A DNA stretch of 47,325 bases from Fibrobacteria bacterium (GTDB taxonomy: Bacteria; Fibrobacterota; Fibrobacteria; UBA11236; JADFYW01). Under the pieces are notes generated by a model, which did not search any database, had not been told where the DNA came from, and worked only from the letters and a program-made list of their open reading frames with translations. Positions 1 to 9,086 of the stretch are shown in pieces. Numbering within the stretch: the first letter of the stretch is position 1; every line of letters begins with the position of its first letter. A program made the position numbers and the translations under genes. The stretch spans positions 1 through 47,325 of the forward strand of contig JADFYW010000022.1 in assembly GCA_015232855.1 (NCBI GenBank), in the 5' to 3' direction.

Positions 1-16
1 GAGAAGGAGATAACAC

Positions 17-1102
17 ATGAGTTCAAAAAAGAAACCAGAAATTACCGCAGCCGGTTCCGATAATAACAAAGCACAGGTAATTGAAAATACCATTTCCCAG
101 ATAGAAAAATCCCACGGCAAGGGGTCTATCATGCGCCTGGGATCAAAAGAAAGGATAGATGTTCCAGTCATTCCCACGGGATGTATTCAACTGGATATGG
201 CCCTTGGTGTGGGAGGATATCCCCGTGGAAAAATTATTGAAATTTACGGCCCGGAATCATCCGGTAAAACCACACTCACCCTTCATGCCATTGCAGAAGC
301 TCAAAAAACAGGCGGCGTAGCAGCTTTTATTGATGCCGAACACGCCTTTGACCCAATATATGCCAGACGGCTTGGTGTTGATATTGACCATTTGCTCGTA
401 TCTCAGCCTGACACAGGTGAACAAGCATTGGACATTTGTGAAACACTGGTACGTAGTGGCGCAATAGACATTGTAGTAATAGACTCTGTAGCAGCCCTTG
501 TTCCCCAGGCAGAAATAAATGGAGAGATGGGGGATTCCCATATGGGACTACAAGCCAGGCTTATGTCACAAGCCCTGCGCAAACTCACAGGTATTGTTAA
601 TCGTTCACATACTTGTCTGTTTTTTGTAAACCAGCTCAGAATGAAAATTGGTGTTATGTTCGGTAACCCCGAAACCACCACGGGTGGAAATGCCCTGAAG
701 TTCTACGCATCGGTCAGGTTGGACATTCGCCGTATCGCCACTCTAAAAGACGGTGATCAGGCCATGGGAAACCGAACACGGGTTAAGGTCGTTAAAAACA
801 AAGTTGCCGCCCCTTTCAAGCAATGTGAGTTTGATATCATTTATGGCACCGGCATATCCAAACAAGGTAGTCTTTTAGATATGGCGACAGAATATGAAGT
901 CATTCAAAAAAGCGGCACATGGTATTCCTACGGCAGTGAACGCATGGGACAGGGACGTGATCGCGCTATGGAATTTCTAAAAGGAAATCCACAAGTTTAT
1001 CTGGAAATAGAAAGTAAAATACGCGATATACTCACGATAAAAGAAGATGATGACGAACTACTGGCCAATATTGAACTGGTAGCTCAATCTAAAGCCGGAT
1101 AA
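17..1102 (+). CDS. recA: Recombinase RecA
   Basis: RecA binds single-stranded DNA as an ATP-dependent filament, carries out homologous strand exchange, and triggers LexA self-cleavage in the SOS response. The 361-residue length is normal. Visible motifs are the Walker A loop GPESSGKT (residues 78-85), the Walker B strand DIVVID (151-156), and the near-invariant RecA signature [19 protein letters not shown] (about 206-224). The N-terminus has a short lysine-rich extension, and the C-terminus carries the usual acidic stretch (EDDDE). The ATG is preceded by GAAGGAG at the very start of the window. An SOS operator, if there is one, lies outside the window. A hairpin follows the stop codon. Identification is essentially certain. 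Confidence 0.98.
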   Translation: MSSKKKPEITAAGSDNNKAQVIENTISQIEKSHGKGSIMRLGSKERIDVPVIPTGCIQLDMALGVGGYPRGKIIEIYGPESSGKTTLTLHAIAEAQKTGGVAAFIDAEHAFDPIYARRLGVDIDHLLVSQPDTGEQALDICETLVRSGAIDIVVIDSVAALVPQAEINGEMGDSHMGLQARLMSQALRKLTGIVNRSHTCLFFVNQLRMKIGVMFGNPETTTGGNALKFYASVRLDIRRIATLKDGDQAMGNRTRVKVVKNKVAAPFKQCEFDIIYGTGISKQGSLLDMATEYEVIQKSGTWYSYGSERMGQGRDRAMEFLKGNPQVYLEIESKIRDILTIKEDDDELLANIELVAQSKAG

Positions 1103-1120
1103 TAACAATAATTGCGTAGA

Positions 1121-1164
1121 GACATTTACTCCCCTTGCATAGCATGGGGAGCGTCTATTTATTT
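1121..1164. terminator. Candidate bidirectional terminator after recA
   Basis: The inverted repeat CTCCCC (1129-1134) / GGGGAG (1146-1151) is extended by an inner TGC/GCA pair and followed by a T-rich tract (TCTATTTATTT). It sits between two convergent genes and overlaps the stop codon of the minus-strand gene ending at 1159. The stem is good but the T-run is interrupted. Confidence 0.55.
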
Positions 1165-2079
1165 ACCGACTAAGGTAATATCCCAGTCTAAATCTGCTGA
1201 TAAAATAAGTGGTTTAAAAAAATGAGTCTTATGTATATGTGGGTGTGTTGTCCAGTAGCCCGTATAGATATCCATGGAAATCTTAAATTTCTTACTGATT
1301 GGAATCCTGGAAAGACCGAAAATAATACTATTTTTCATATAGCCCACCTGATCGCTGGTAATTTTGGAGTTTTGAATCGTAGGTGACTTTGTCGTTAAAA
1401 AATTATTTTTGATGATAGGCGAATAATTTTTACCAGGTAGAAATTCTAATTCCGTATTTACTTGGTAAATTTGATCCTGAGACTCAATTAAAATATCATA
1501 ACTGTAAAGGTATACATGCGAGAAGCCCTCTGTAGCAACGTCCCAATGCTCACTGCTCCCCAAAAAATTAAAATTGACCACTTTTAAGGGGATAGAGAAA
1601 CCAAACTGATAAAAGAAAATATCTGCGCCCCCTACTTGTAAATTTTCCGGAATATCTTTTAATAATTCCAGGGGTTTCCAGTCTTCTAATTGAGGGCGCC
1701 GATCATAGGCCATCATCGTGCCATGAAAAAACAACCTTTTATACCCCATACCAAACTGGGCAAATTTAATGAAGCGCATATTAAAAAACGCAGTGAAAAG
1801 ACTTGAGTAGGGATAAATTTGTACATTTACCGAAGGATTCATGTATGTATAATAAAAATCTTTACTCTGGCTATTAAAAAACGGCTCTATCCACCCCGCT
1901 TCAAGGGTATAACTTCCATTTGGAATAGAGGTCTCATAGGCAAAAGGACTTAAAAAGCCATTTACAGCCTGGTGCATATATGCTCCAAACTCTCTTTCTT
2001 TATGCTTTTCCGAAGCGTTCGCGGCCAGCAAAAATGCAAAAAAGAAAATTGTGTAAAATTGCAGCTTTTTAGATATCAT
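1159..2079 (-). CDS. Secreted protein of unknown function
   Basis: I do not recognise a family. The 306-residue protein starts with a clear Sec signal peptide: lysines, then a hydrophobic FFFAFLLAA core, with likely cleavage after ANA near residue 23. There is no lipobox cysteine. The rest is rich in aromatic residues and alternating beta-like segments, with no catalytic motif I can name. It could be a periplasmic protein or a small outer-membrane beta-barrel. It is a lone gene, convergent with recA and divergent from the lipoprotein gene at 2362. No strong Shine-Dalgarno sequence precedes the ATG. Confidence 0.7.
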   Translation of the reverse strand: MISKKLQFYTIFFFAFLLAANASEKHKEREFGAYMHQAVNGFLSPFAYETSIPNGSYTLEAGWIEPFFNSQSKDFYYTYMNPSVNVQIYPYSSLFTAFFNMRFIKFAQFGMGYKRLFFHGTMMAYDRRPQLEDWKPLELLKDIPENLQVGGADIFFYQFGFSIPLKVVNFNFLGSSEHWDVATEGFSHVYLYSYDILIESQDQIYQVNTELEFLPGKNYSPIIKNNFLTTKSPTIQNSKITSDQVGYMKNSIIFGLSRIPISKKFKISMDIYTGYWTTHPHIHKTHFFKPLILSADLDWDITLVGK

Positions 2080-2361
2080 AACTGAGCTTATATTAATTGT
2101 TTTATGATACTAATTTAAAATTTAAAAGTCACCTATTACAGGTATACCTCTAAAATCATGACTTTTCCCGATTGTACGAAAAGACATTAAACAATTAGTG
2201 CGCATTGTAATTAGCCATACTTTTATGCAAATTGGAAAAAAAGTCTTTATCTAATCCTTCATTTATCATAAAAATTTTTTCGATTTCAGTTAGAAATGAT
2301 TAATTTTAGAAAGTTAACAGGTTAAAATTTAAAGTAAAACCTAAAAAGGAGATATAATACT
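2080..2361. promoter_or_regulatory. Divergent intergenic region, probable promoters
   Basis: This 282-base AT-rich gap separates two divergent genes and must hold both promoters, but I could not pick convincing -35/-10 pairs. It contains a perfect 10-bp palindrome AGGTATACCT (2140-2149), a possible operator. A strong Shine-Dalgarno sequence (AAAGGAG) precedes the gene at 2362. Confidence 0.35.
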
Positions 2362-2736
2362 ATGAAAGTATATCTATTCCGATCACTTCCATTATTGCTT
2401 CTGATTGCGCTCATTGCCTGCTCCACCAACAGGCCCCTTATCACCAGAGGGCTCAACAGTGAAGAAAGAAGGCATTTTGTTGTCCAGAACGGATATGGTA
2501 TTTCTGAAGAAAATAAGCGTTCATTTCTTGATGGTTTCCCCCTTGAAGGCATGAGCCAGGACCTTATTTTTCAACTGTATGGCGCTCCGGATCGCACCGA
2601 TGATGACGATACCCTTTGGGAATACGTTGATCGTCGCGGAATGCTGATTACCGGTTTCAGATTTGAAAACAAAAAGGTTACTGCAATCCTCGGTGACAGA
2701 CGTGGCGGCCTGCCACTAGAACAGCCAGAACCCTGA
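2362..2736 (+). CDS. Small BamE/SmpA-like lipoprotein
   Basis: A 124-residue lipoprotein. The signal peptide ends in the lipobox LIAC (residues 17-20), so Cys20 would be lipidated; the next residue is Ser, which favours the outer membrane. The mature part has a SmpA/OmlA/BamE-like pattern: GMSQDLIFQLYGAPDR, then an aromatic LWEYVDRRG strand and a final strand ending in a proline-rich tail. In BamE this small fold helps assemble outer-membrane proteins, but many unrelated lipoproteins share it, so the role here is inferred. The ATG follows AAAGGAGATATAATACT, a strong ribosome-binding site. A hairpin terminator follows the gene. Confidence 0.75.
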   Translation: MKVYLFRSLPLLLLIALIACSTNRPLITRGLNSEERRHFVVQNGYGISEENKRSFLDGFPLEGMSQDLIFQLYGAPDRTDDDDTLWEYVDRRGMLITGFRFENKKVTAILGDRRGGLPLEQPEP

Positions 2737-2755
2737 CTCTCATTTAATTTTTTTT

Positions 2756-2793
2756 AAAAAACTGCAGCTATATACTCTAGTCTGTAGTTTTTT
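2756..2793. terminator. Bidirectional rho-independent terminator
   Basis: An inverted repeat pairs AAAAAACTGCAG (2756-2767) with CTGTAGTTTTTT (2782-2793); 11 of 12 positions pair, with a 14-nt loop. The A and T ends give a U-tract in both directions. It lies between convergent genes and touches the minus-strand stop codon at 2792. Confidence 0.7.
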
Positions 2794-5488
2794 AATCGTC
2801 TTCTGATTTTATAGATACACAACACCTGAAACCAATAGTTTCATGGCTGTAATATTGTTTTGCCGGTTTTCTGGCAGTGGCCGGATTAACACCCAATTTA
2901 TCAAATCCAAATAATTTCTGGAGGGGTACAATAAGCCATCTATCATTTACTTCTCGTTTGAGTATAGGATGAAGCGACATATCAGTTTCTAGTTCCAGAG
3001 GAACATCAGAATATAAAAAGAGCGAGTAACTCAGCGTGTCCATAATCACATTGTCACTACCTGACAAGGATGAAAAAGAAAAAGTCAAGCTGTCCAGGCC
3101 AGATAGTGTATCAGGCACAAAAGCGCTAACCAGGTATACCGCAGAATCAGAATACAATACTTTTGAAGGTTTAATAGATACTGAATCATTAATTTCTTTT
3201 TTAACTATTATCCTCTCATCATCTCCACCATCAAATGTTAATATGAGAACAGTACTATCCTCATTAAATGAGGCTGCTATAACAGCTTTATCCCGAGAAA
3301 AACAGACTTGTGCGGAGTCTTGCCCGGAAGCATTTCCATAAATTACACCAGCCATTCGCATAGGACTGATACAATTAGAATCATAATCCGGACGTTTCTG
3401 ATAAGGGGCACTATTATTAACACAGACATCATAACTGGCAAAGTTAATAAATTCATTTGATGGAGCCAGGTAATTACCACCCTTAAACAGGAGTTTTGAA
3501 GGTGCAGAGGAACCTGCTTGGACAGCCTCCACCCATTCTGATAAATTGCCAGTGAGATCAAAAACACCTTCATTAGTGGTACACTGATCATCCCGTAATT
3601 CATCATCAAAAGCCATTTCTTTATCATGGGCAGCATGATTACACTGTCTCAGGGTAGACAGAGTATCAGAATTAACATCAAGAAATGCTGAATCCTCAAC
3701 AATTGACTGTATACCATAGGAATGCTTAAAAGCACTAATGTCACCTTGACAGGAACGCATCCATTCTTCTTCAGTGCATAAATGAACACTTCCGGTGAGA
3801 GAATCCTCAAGCAATTGACACCCTATCCGAGCTTCATCAATCGTAACATCCGTGACAAACTGTCCTGTAGAATCCTGGTGTTCAAGTCGTTCAATACAAA
3901 ACCCCTGATCGTCAGTTTTACTCGTGTCAATATGTACAAAATTTGGCGGGCAAGCAGAGTTGTCTTTAAGTATGGCAAAAGAAAATGAAACCGTGTCAGA
4001 ACGATACCCCGAAGAATCAACAGCCCACAAAAACCCTTTGTGAAAAGTACCCGGAGGCAAAAAGAAAAAATCTACCCGGTATGTTTTGGTTGAGTCATTC
4101 CAGACAAAAATAGTTTGTATTTCTTTTTGAGCCTGTCGTCCTTCAAACGGTTGAATCGAATAATGGATGGTATCCAGTGTGGCTGGATTGTCCATATCTG
4201 AACCATATATACGTGACATCCGATATTCTTTAATATTATCGTTGGACTCAGCATTTTCAACCCTCGTATCATGGGTAGCGTCCCAAACATAAGCATAACT
4301 ATTTTTGTTACTGTTATGTATTTCTGGAGGAATGGAATCCAGGCCGGTAATAGGTGCTGGTTTAGTGGTGTCAGTCATTATAATGGTGTTTTTTTCAGCA
4401 TCACTCACGGCCTTATTTTCACTGCTGTCAATGGCAAATAATTGGAATAGATACTTTTGTTCAGGTATTAACCCCGAAAGAGTGATAGACACATAATTTG
4501 AGTCCTTATCATTCTGGAAACGTCTCCCATCCGGCAATCGAAATTCAATTGTTGCTGTCTCAGAAGAGTCATCCTTTGCATTAATCAGTTCACTTAACTG
4601 CGATGAGCCACCATCCGAATATGTAGTGCTTGTTCCGTTAATTGTATATACCAAGGTTAATTCTTCAGTATTGAGTTTCCTAAATAATGAATCTTCTTTT
4701 CTTTTCTGGTCCTGAAGAATAAAACCATACGCCTTGATTATCCCAGTGTCTTTTTCAGGATAAAAAAAACTGGTAGGGTCCTTTGGGCGATACCAACTCA
4801 GAAACATAGTACTGTCAAATTCATCCTGTTTGATTTGCAGGGGCCAGGGTTTAAGATTGTCAAAAATGGGAAGGGAAGTAAAGCGGGGCAGGCCGTCTGA
4901 TACATCATGATAATCACAGACCAAAGCAAAATAATATTGTCTGTCTGCGGGGTCTACAGGTTCATCTGGATCCCCATAATAAGAATTCATGTGACCTTTG
5001 GTGGTATCAAACAAAAAAGTGGCAATATGAGCAATTGAATCCAGAATTATGGCACCATTTTCAACATTTAAGTTACTTCCTAGCTGAATAAGGATACTGT
5101 CATGGGCTTTATATTCAATCTTAATAGAGTCTTTCAAAGTTGTATGCTTTTCCTTTTTTGGATCCGGAGCTAAAACAAAAGGTCTGAAAGCAAGCCATAC
5201 ATTAGAATTTTTAGGGCTTTTTCTCAGACCATTTTTCTTCCAACCATTAGTATCAAGCACAATGTACGTCACATTATAATCTGTTTCTTGTGATGGATTT
5301 TGCCAACTTAAGAGGAAGGTACCCGGAGGAGCGCCTTCTGCTTCAAAAGATCGAATTCGGAAATCAGAAGGAGAACGTAAATAATCAACATTTACACCCT
5401 GATCATCACTACAGGATAGGAAAAAAAATATAACGAGCAAAACTAATGGCATTTGCATAGAAAGTATTATAATAAACCTACTATGCAA
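2792..5488 (-). CDS. Large lipoprotein with Fn3-like and FGE/SUMF1-like domains
   Basis: An 898-residue envelope protein. The N-terminus is a hydrophobic segment ending in FLSC (Cys26), an imperfect lipobox. Residues 30-500 form repeated fibronectin-III-like beta domains (for example PPGTFLLSWQNPS and MFLSWYRPKDP). The last ~385 residues, from Cys513, resemble the formylglycine-generating-enzyme/SUMF1 fold: FCIERLEHQ, LCTEEEWMRSC, DLTGNLSEWV (from 644), FKGGNY, and the terminal GFRCC (886-890). An insertion of about 130 residues separates the last two motifs. Many cysteines suggest disulfides; I cannot assign the enzyme's active-site pair, so it may be only a structural or binding fold. The start is uncertain: the TTG at 5488 supplies the basic signal-peptide end, an ATG lies at 5458, and neither has a clear Shine-Dalgarno sequence. 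Confidence 0.75.
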   Translation of the reverse strand: MHSRFIIILSMQMPLVLLVIFFFLSCSDDQGVNVDYLRSPSDFRIRSFEAEGAPPGTFLLSWQNPSQETDYNVTYIVLDTNGWKKNGLRKSPKNSNVWLAFRPFVLAPDPKKEKHTTLKDSIKIEYKAHDSILIQLGSNLNVENGAIILDSIAHIATFLFDTTKGHMNSYYGDPDEPVDPADRQYYFALVCDYHDVSDGLPRFTSLPIFDNLKPWPLQIKQDEFDSTMFLSWYRPKDPTSFFYPEKDTGIIKAYGFILQDQKRKEDSLFRKLNTEELTLVYTINGTSTTYSDGGSSQLSELINAKDDSSETATIEFRLPDGRRFQNDKDSNYVSITLSGLIPEQKYLFQLFAIDSSENKAVSDAEKNTIIMTDTTKPAPITGLDSIPPEIHNSNKNSYAYVWDATHDTRVENAESNDNIKEYRMSRIYGSDMDNPATLDTIHYSIQPFEGRQAQKEIQTIFVWNDSTKTYRVDFFFLPPGTFHKGFLWAVDSSGYRSDTVSFSFAILKDNSACPPNFVHIDTSKTDDQGFCIERLEHQDSTGQFVTDVTIDEARIGCQLLEDSLTGSVHLCTEEEWMRSCQGDISAFKHSYGIQSIVEDSAFLDVNSDTLSTLRQCNHAAHDKEMAFDDELRDDQCTTNEGVFDLTGNLSEWVEAVQAGSSAPSKLLFKGGNYLAPSNEFINFASYDVCVNNSAPYQKRPDYDSNCISPMRMAGVIYGNASGQDSAQVCFSRDKAVIAASFNEDSTVLILTFDGGDDERIIVKKEINDSVSIKPSKVLYSDSAVYLVSAFVPDTLSGLDSLTFSFSSLSGSDNVIMDTLSYSLFLYSDVPLELETDMSLHPILKREVNDRWLIVPLQKLFGFDKLGVNPATARKPAKQYYSHETIGFRCCVSIKSEDD

Positions 5489-5553
5489 TAGCCACTATTG
5501 CGATAATGTCGAATAAATTTCTGTATCAGAATAAAATAGAGAGAATCAATAAG

Positions 5554-5808
5554 TCAAACAGGTAATACACTTACTTTTTTGCGAGTACGGTTATAAGCTT
5601 CAAACTTAACAGTACCGTCAATCGTTGCAAAAATAGTGTAATCTGATCCCAAGCCAACATTAGTCCCCGGATGAACTTTTGTCCCTTTTTGACGAATTAT
5701 GATGTTTCCAGCACGTACTTTCTCACCACCAAACTTTTTAACCCCCAGATACTGAGGATTAGAATCACGACCGTTTTTTGTACTACCTAAACCTTTTTTA
5801 TGCGCCAT
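5554..5808 (-). CDS. rpmA: 50S ribosomal protein L27
   Basis: L27 is a large-subunit protein whose N-terminal tail reaches the peptidyl-transferase centre. The 84-residue sequence has the family pattern [15 protein letters not shown], then [26 protein letters not shown] and a final [11 protein letters not shown] strand. There is no cleavable N-terminal extension of the Firmicutes type. The gene starts two bases after the rplU stop codon, and its Shine-Dalgarno sequence (AAGGAG) lies inside the end of rplU, so the pair is translationally coupled. The usual downstream partner obgE is absent; the next gene is the large FGE-like lipoprotein. Confidence 0.97.
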   Translation of the reverse strand: MAHKKGLGSTKNGRDSNPQYLGVKKFGGEKVRAGNIIIRQKGTKVHPGTNVGLGSDYTIFATIDGTVKFEAYNRTRKKVSVLPV

Positions 5809-5810
5809 AA

Positions 5811-6266
5811 TTAATTCTCCTTGGCTCCAACCTTTGACTCTTCTTGAGAAGCAGGCGCCTGTTTAATTGCTGTAGTCTCAGCTTTTTTGATAAGGGCTTT
5901 GATACGTGCCTTTGCTCTGGTGACGATTTTATCATCCACCTGGCTTTTAGCAGAACCATTTTGAAATAATTTAATAAGAATTTCAGTGAAATGCTGCCTA
6001 TGCCCATAAGTCCTTCTATAACCTTTTCTACGATGCTTTTTAAAAACTTTAACTTTTTTTTCTTTGCCGTGGCGAAGAACTTCCACCGTAACTGATGCTT
6101 CTTCAAGATTTGGAGAACCTATCTGCACATCATCATTATCAACCATTACAAGAACATCAGAAATGATAATATCAGAGCCTACTTCTGAATCTATCTTGGG
6201 TACTTTGAGGGATTCTCCCAAGCTGACTTTGTATTGTACACCCCCAGTTTCAATAACTGAATACAT
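5811..6266 (-). CDS. rplU: 50S ribosomal protein L21 with C-terminal extension
   Basis: L21 binds 23S rRNA in the large subunit. Residues 1-105 match the family: [14 protein letters not shown] at the start and [19 protein letters not shown] in the conserved basic loop. At 151 residues the protein is about 45 longer than the typical ~103. The extra part is a Lys/Ala/Glu-rich tail ending SKVGAKEN. The ATG follows GAAGGA. The gene is upstream of rpmA, the usual order. A perfect -10 hexamer lies upstream, after the stop codon of the preceding isomerase gene, so the pair probably has its own promoter. Confidence 0.96.
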   Translation of the reverse strand: MYSVIETGGVQYKVSLGESLKVPKIDSEVGSDIIISDVLVMVDNDDVQIGSPNLEEASVTVEVLRHGKEKKVKVFKKHRRKGYRRTYGHRQHFTEILIKLFQNGSAKSQVDDKIVTRAKARIKALIKKAETTAIKQAPASQEESKVGAKEN

Positions 6267-6301
6267 TTTTTCCTTCTTTCAGATTTTTAAACAGGTGGAA
6301 A

Positions 6302-6330
6302 ATTATAAAATACAAGGCGATTTTCAAGTC
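6302..6330 (-). promoter_or_regulatory. Candidate promoter for rplU-rpmA
   Basis: On the minus strand a perfect TATAAT occurs at 6307-6302, about 36 bases before the rplU ATG. The hexamer 17 bases upstream (6330-6325) is a weak GACTTG; TTGAAA is present but only 14 bases away. It sits in the gap after the isomerase stop codon. Confidence 0.4.
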
Positions 6331-6353
6331 GTTCATTCTGCCAAGAGCAAGAT

Positions 6354-7388
6354 TTATTTGGCTGCGCCACCTAATTTGGCCGACAGAGAACCTTTATAAA
6401 CCTTGTCATAGTAGGTGACTTTATATTTCGTCATCAATGTTTTTAGGTATTTTTCCAATGTTTTTTGATTATTTTTTGTTTTTTCTGATAAAATAGCCTG
6501 CATTACTTTAAGTCGGCTATCTTCGTATTTTCCATTGTTTCTTTCTGTTAACAACACAATATGCAGCCCTATTGGCGAACGAAAAACCTCTGAAATTTCT
6601 CCAACACTCATTTTTTTGACCACATTATCAAAAGCTGGAAAAAAATCTCCAATTTTAAACTTACCCAGATCTCCTCCAATTTCTCTTTCCTGAGTCTCTG
6701 AAAATTGCAGTGCCATACTGCTGAATTGAGTAACAACCATATCAAGAAAAACCTCTTCAGTTAAAGCCTGCCTCAGCTTATTAAGTTTTTTCCGCTTTTC
6801 TTCCACTTCAATTTGACTGGCTTTGGGTGAAACGTTAAAAACTATCTGGCTGGCTCTGAGAGTATCATTTATCGGAAATGATTTTTTATGTTTTTGATAA
6901 AAAGCTTTCATTTCCGCCTCTGTTGGCCTCGTGAGTACTTCCAGCTGTTTTTTTAACAATTTTTCTATTCTCATTTCTTTTGAAAGCTTCTTTTTAAGAG
7001 AAACTTCAGTATCCCCCACCTGGGCAAGTGTTTTTGAAAAATCAGAAGGGTTTTTAAAATTAGCCTTAAAGAGATTGAGCATTGAATCCGTTTCTGCTGA
7101 ACTTATACTGATTTTTAATTTAGTAGCTTCCAAAGACAATAATTCCTGACCCACCAGATTACCAGCTACCAATTTTACCAGGTAAGCTCGTTCTTCTTTG
7201 GTAAGTACCGTTTTATTAAACTGCTGTCTTGCCAGCATAATTACAAGAGAATCAATACGCTCTTTAGTTATGGTTTTGTTTTCGACCTTAATAACCACAG
7301 TTGGTTTGGCCATGCACGGTAGACAAAAAACAAGGAACAAGGTAAAAAGTAAAGTGAATTGCTTGATTTTACTAGTATGAGTAATCAT
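6354..7388 (-). CDS. Secreted parvulin-type peptidyl-prolyl isomerase (SurA/PrsA-like)
   Basis: A 344-residue periplasmic chaperone/isomerase that would catalyse prolyl cis-trans isomerisation in proteins crossing the envelope. The signal peptide is residues 1-27 (cleavage near CMA/KPT). A helical SurA-N-like region with a lysine-rich coiled stretch follows (about 35-160). The parvulin (PPIC) domain spans about 175-282: LRASQIVFNVS at its start, then GGDLGKFKIGDFFPAFD, and SPIGLHIVLL at its end. There is one PPIC domain, against two in E. coli SurA. The ATG is preceded by AGGGGA. It lies upstream of rplU and downstream of the lipid-kinase gene, on the same strand. Confidence 0.9.
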   Translation of the reverse strand: MITHTSKIKQFTLLFTLFLVFCLPCMAKPTVVIKVENKTITKERIDSLVIMLARQQFNKTVLTKEERAYLVKLVAGNLVGQELLSLEATKLKISISSAETDSMLNLFKANFKNPSDFSKTLAQVGDTEVSLKKKLSKEMRIEKLLKKQLEVLTRPTEAEMKAFYQKHKKSFPINDTLRASQIVFNVSPKASQIEVEEKRKKLNKLRQALTEEVFLDMVVTQFSSMALQFSETQEREIGGDLGKFKIGDFFPAFDNVVKKMSVGEISEVFRSPIGLHIVLLTERNNGKYEDSRLKVMQAILSEKTKNNQKTLEKYLKTLMTKYKVTYYDKVYKGSLSAKLGGAAK

Positions 7389-7472
7389 GGGTTTCCCCTG
7401 TGTGATAAAGAAATATTACAAAAGAAGTTTAATAAAATACCAGATAGATGGCTTGCAGGAAGTGGTTTCCGG

Positions 7473-8453
7473 TTAAAAAATATTAAATGGTCTTTTTCGT
7501 AAATCAAGAAATTTAACATTACATTTTGGCTCAAGGATAACGGCTTCCCGGGCAAATGTACCCGTTAAATCTTCGCCATCAATTTGAATATAATCTGCCT
7601 CTATTCCAGAAATTTTAACACGATCAGCCTGGAATGATTGAACAAATCTGCATGTTTTACCAGCTAAAACCGGAGCAATACGAGAGGCCAGAGAATGCAT
7701 AAAATATCCAAAAATATTTTGAAAAACAATGATATCCAAAAGTTTATCATTAAAATTTCCATTGCAAAACGGCTTGGCGCCGCTTGCATAGGAATTAATA
7801 TTTCCAATAATACAGCCAACCGAATTTTTTAATTCAACTGTCTGGGCATTGCCACAAAGACTGATTTCCAACTGAACCGGATTTTGCATCCGATAAGAAA
7901 GACGAGAAAAAAGTTTTAGGATATAATAACATTTATTGATAATAGCGCTTTTAAAAAGTTTACCTGACTTTCTTGCACTATCAAAATCATGCAGGATAGC
8001 TGCATCCATTCCCATGCTGAGATAAGCAGCCAACGTGTAATTTGTATTCACTTTCCAAAGATCAAATTGGGTAAATTTTGCTCTAATTAAACGTTTAATA
8101 CAGGCAAGCAAACCCTTTGAATGATACACATCATGTATCCCCAGAGCCCGTCCGAGATCATTACCGGTACCCAATGGTATCAACCCTACTTCTCCATGGG
8201 TATACCCCTTGTTAAGTTGGTTAAGAACAAGACCGATTGTACCATCACCGCCAACTGCAATTATTTTACATGCATTCGCTAGAAGATATTGTATTTGTTC
8301 CACCATGGTATCTTTTTTGGTATAACATGAAGTCCACTCTCCCTCATGGTAACCAAATGAGGCCATAATCTCAGGTAAAAATGTATGCACACGTCTTCCC
8401 AGACCTCCTCCACTAACCGGATTAATGATAAAAGCAATTTTATATTTTCTCAT
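7473..8453 (-). CDS. Diacylglycerol-kinase-family lipid kinase (YegS/DgkB-like)
   Basis: Members phosphorylate diacylglycerol or related lipids with ATP at the inner face of the membrane, recycling lipid from envelope synthesis. The 326-residue length fits. Visible motifs are NPVSGGG (11-17), the nucleotide-binding GGDGT (68-72), PLGTGNDLGRAL (93-104), and near the C-terminus the beta-sandwich signature DYIQIDGEDL. No membrane span is seen, as in soluble DgkB. The start is eight bases after the stop of the SanA-like gene, so the two are probably coupled. The exact lipid substrate cannot be told from sequence. Confidence 0.88.
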   Translation of the reverse strand: MRKYKIAFIINPVSGGGLGRRVHTFLPEIMASFGYHEGEWTSCYTKKDTMVEQIQYLLANACKIIAVGGDGTIGLVLNQLNKGYTHGEVGLIPLGTGNDLGRALGIHDVYHSKGLLACIKRLIRAKFTQFDLWKVNTNYTLAAYLSMGMDAAILHDFDSARKSGKLFKSAIINKCYYILKLFSRLSYRMQNPVQLEISLCGNAQTVELKNSVGCIIGNINSYASGAKPFCNGNFNDKLLDIIVFQNIFGYFMHSLASRIAPVLAGKTCRFVQSFQADRVKISGIEADYIQIDGEDLTGTFAREAVILEPKCNVKFLDLRKRPFNIF

Positions 8454-8461
8454 AAGAACTG

Positions 8462-9064
8462 CTATTTGCGAAATAATCTGAATATGTTCAACAAAAAGAA
8501 ATCTTTTAGTCTGCTGGAAAACTCACGAAAAGAAGCCTTTCTGGATACCGCTGGATAACTATCAGGAGCAACAAGCCCATTGGCATCCATCCCCATAGAA
8601 CGGGCAATGTATAGAGCTCTGGGTAAATGATATTTTTGAGTAACAATCAGGATAGACCTGTAATTGAAAACATATTTGCAATTGAACATCGAAGTATAGG
8701 TTGACGAACCTTTCGGATCTAATTTGAGTTTTTCTTCGGGTACCATGCGTTTCCTTGCAAATTCAGCCATGGCTTCTGGTTCATTATATCCGTTTGGAAC
8801 CGAATGTCCCGAAAATAAAATATCTACCGAATCGTTAAAGAGCACATAACGAATCCCCATTTCCACCCGTTGGCGAAGAATAGGTGAAAGTTCTCCGGAA
8901 CGATATACACTAGCACCTAATATAATTACCGCTTCAACAGGTGGAACTTTATCCGGCGAACGGAAAATATACTTGTTGGATTTAGCAACAATATAGGCAT
9001 TAATCACCCATGAAAATAAAACAAGCAGTAATACAAAAACAATGATTACTTTTAATTTCCTCAT
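8462..9064 (-). CDS. SanA/ElyC/YdcF-family (DUF218) membrane-anchored protein
   Basis: A 200-residue protein with one N-terminal membrane anchor (about residues 5-25) and a DUF218 domain facing the periplasm. Family marks are AVIILGASVYRSGELSP (about 45-61), an acidic NEPEAMAEFA segment, and the ILIVTQKYHLPRAL motif. In enterobacteria SanA and ElyC affect envelope permeability and peptidoglycan or lipid-carrier metabolism at some temperatures; the biochemical reaction is unsettled. The neighbours (lipid kinase, ndk, transglycosylase) fit an envelope role. The predicted C-terminus is basic and amphipathic. Confidence 0.85.
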   Translation of the reverse strand: MRKLKVIIVFVLLLVLFSWVINAYIVAKSNKYIFRSPDKVPPVEAVIILGASVYRSGELSPILRQRVEMGIRYVLFNDSVDILFSGHSVPNGYNEPEAMAEFARKRMVPEEKLKLDPKGSSTYTSMFNCKYVFNYRSILIVTQKYHLPRALYIARSMGMDANGLVAPDSYPAVSRKASFREFSSRLKDFFLLNIFRLFRK

Positions 9065-9086
9065 GAAATTCAGATGCTCATACCCG

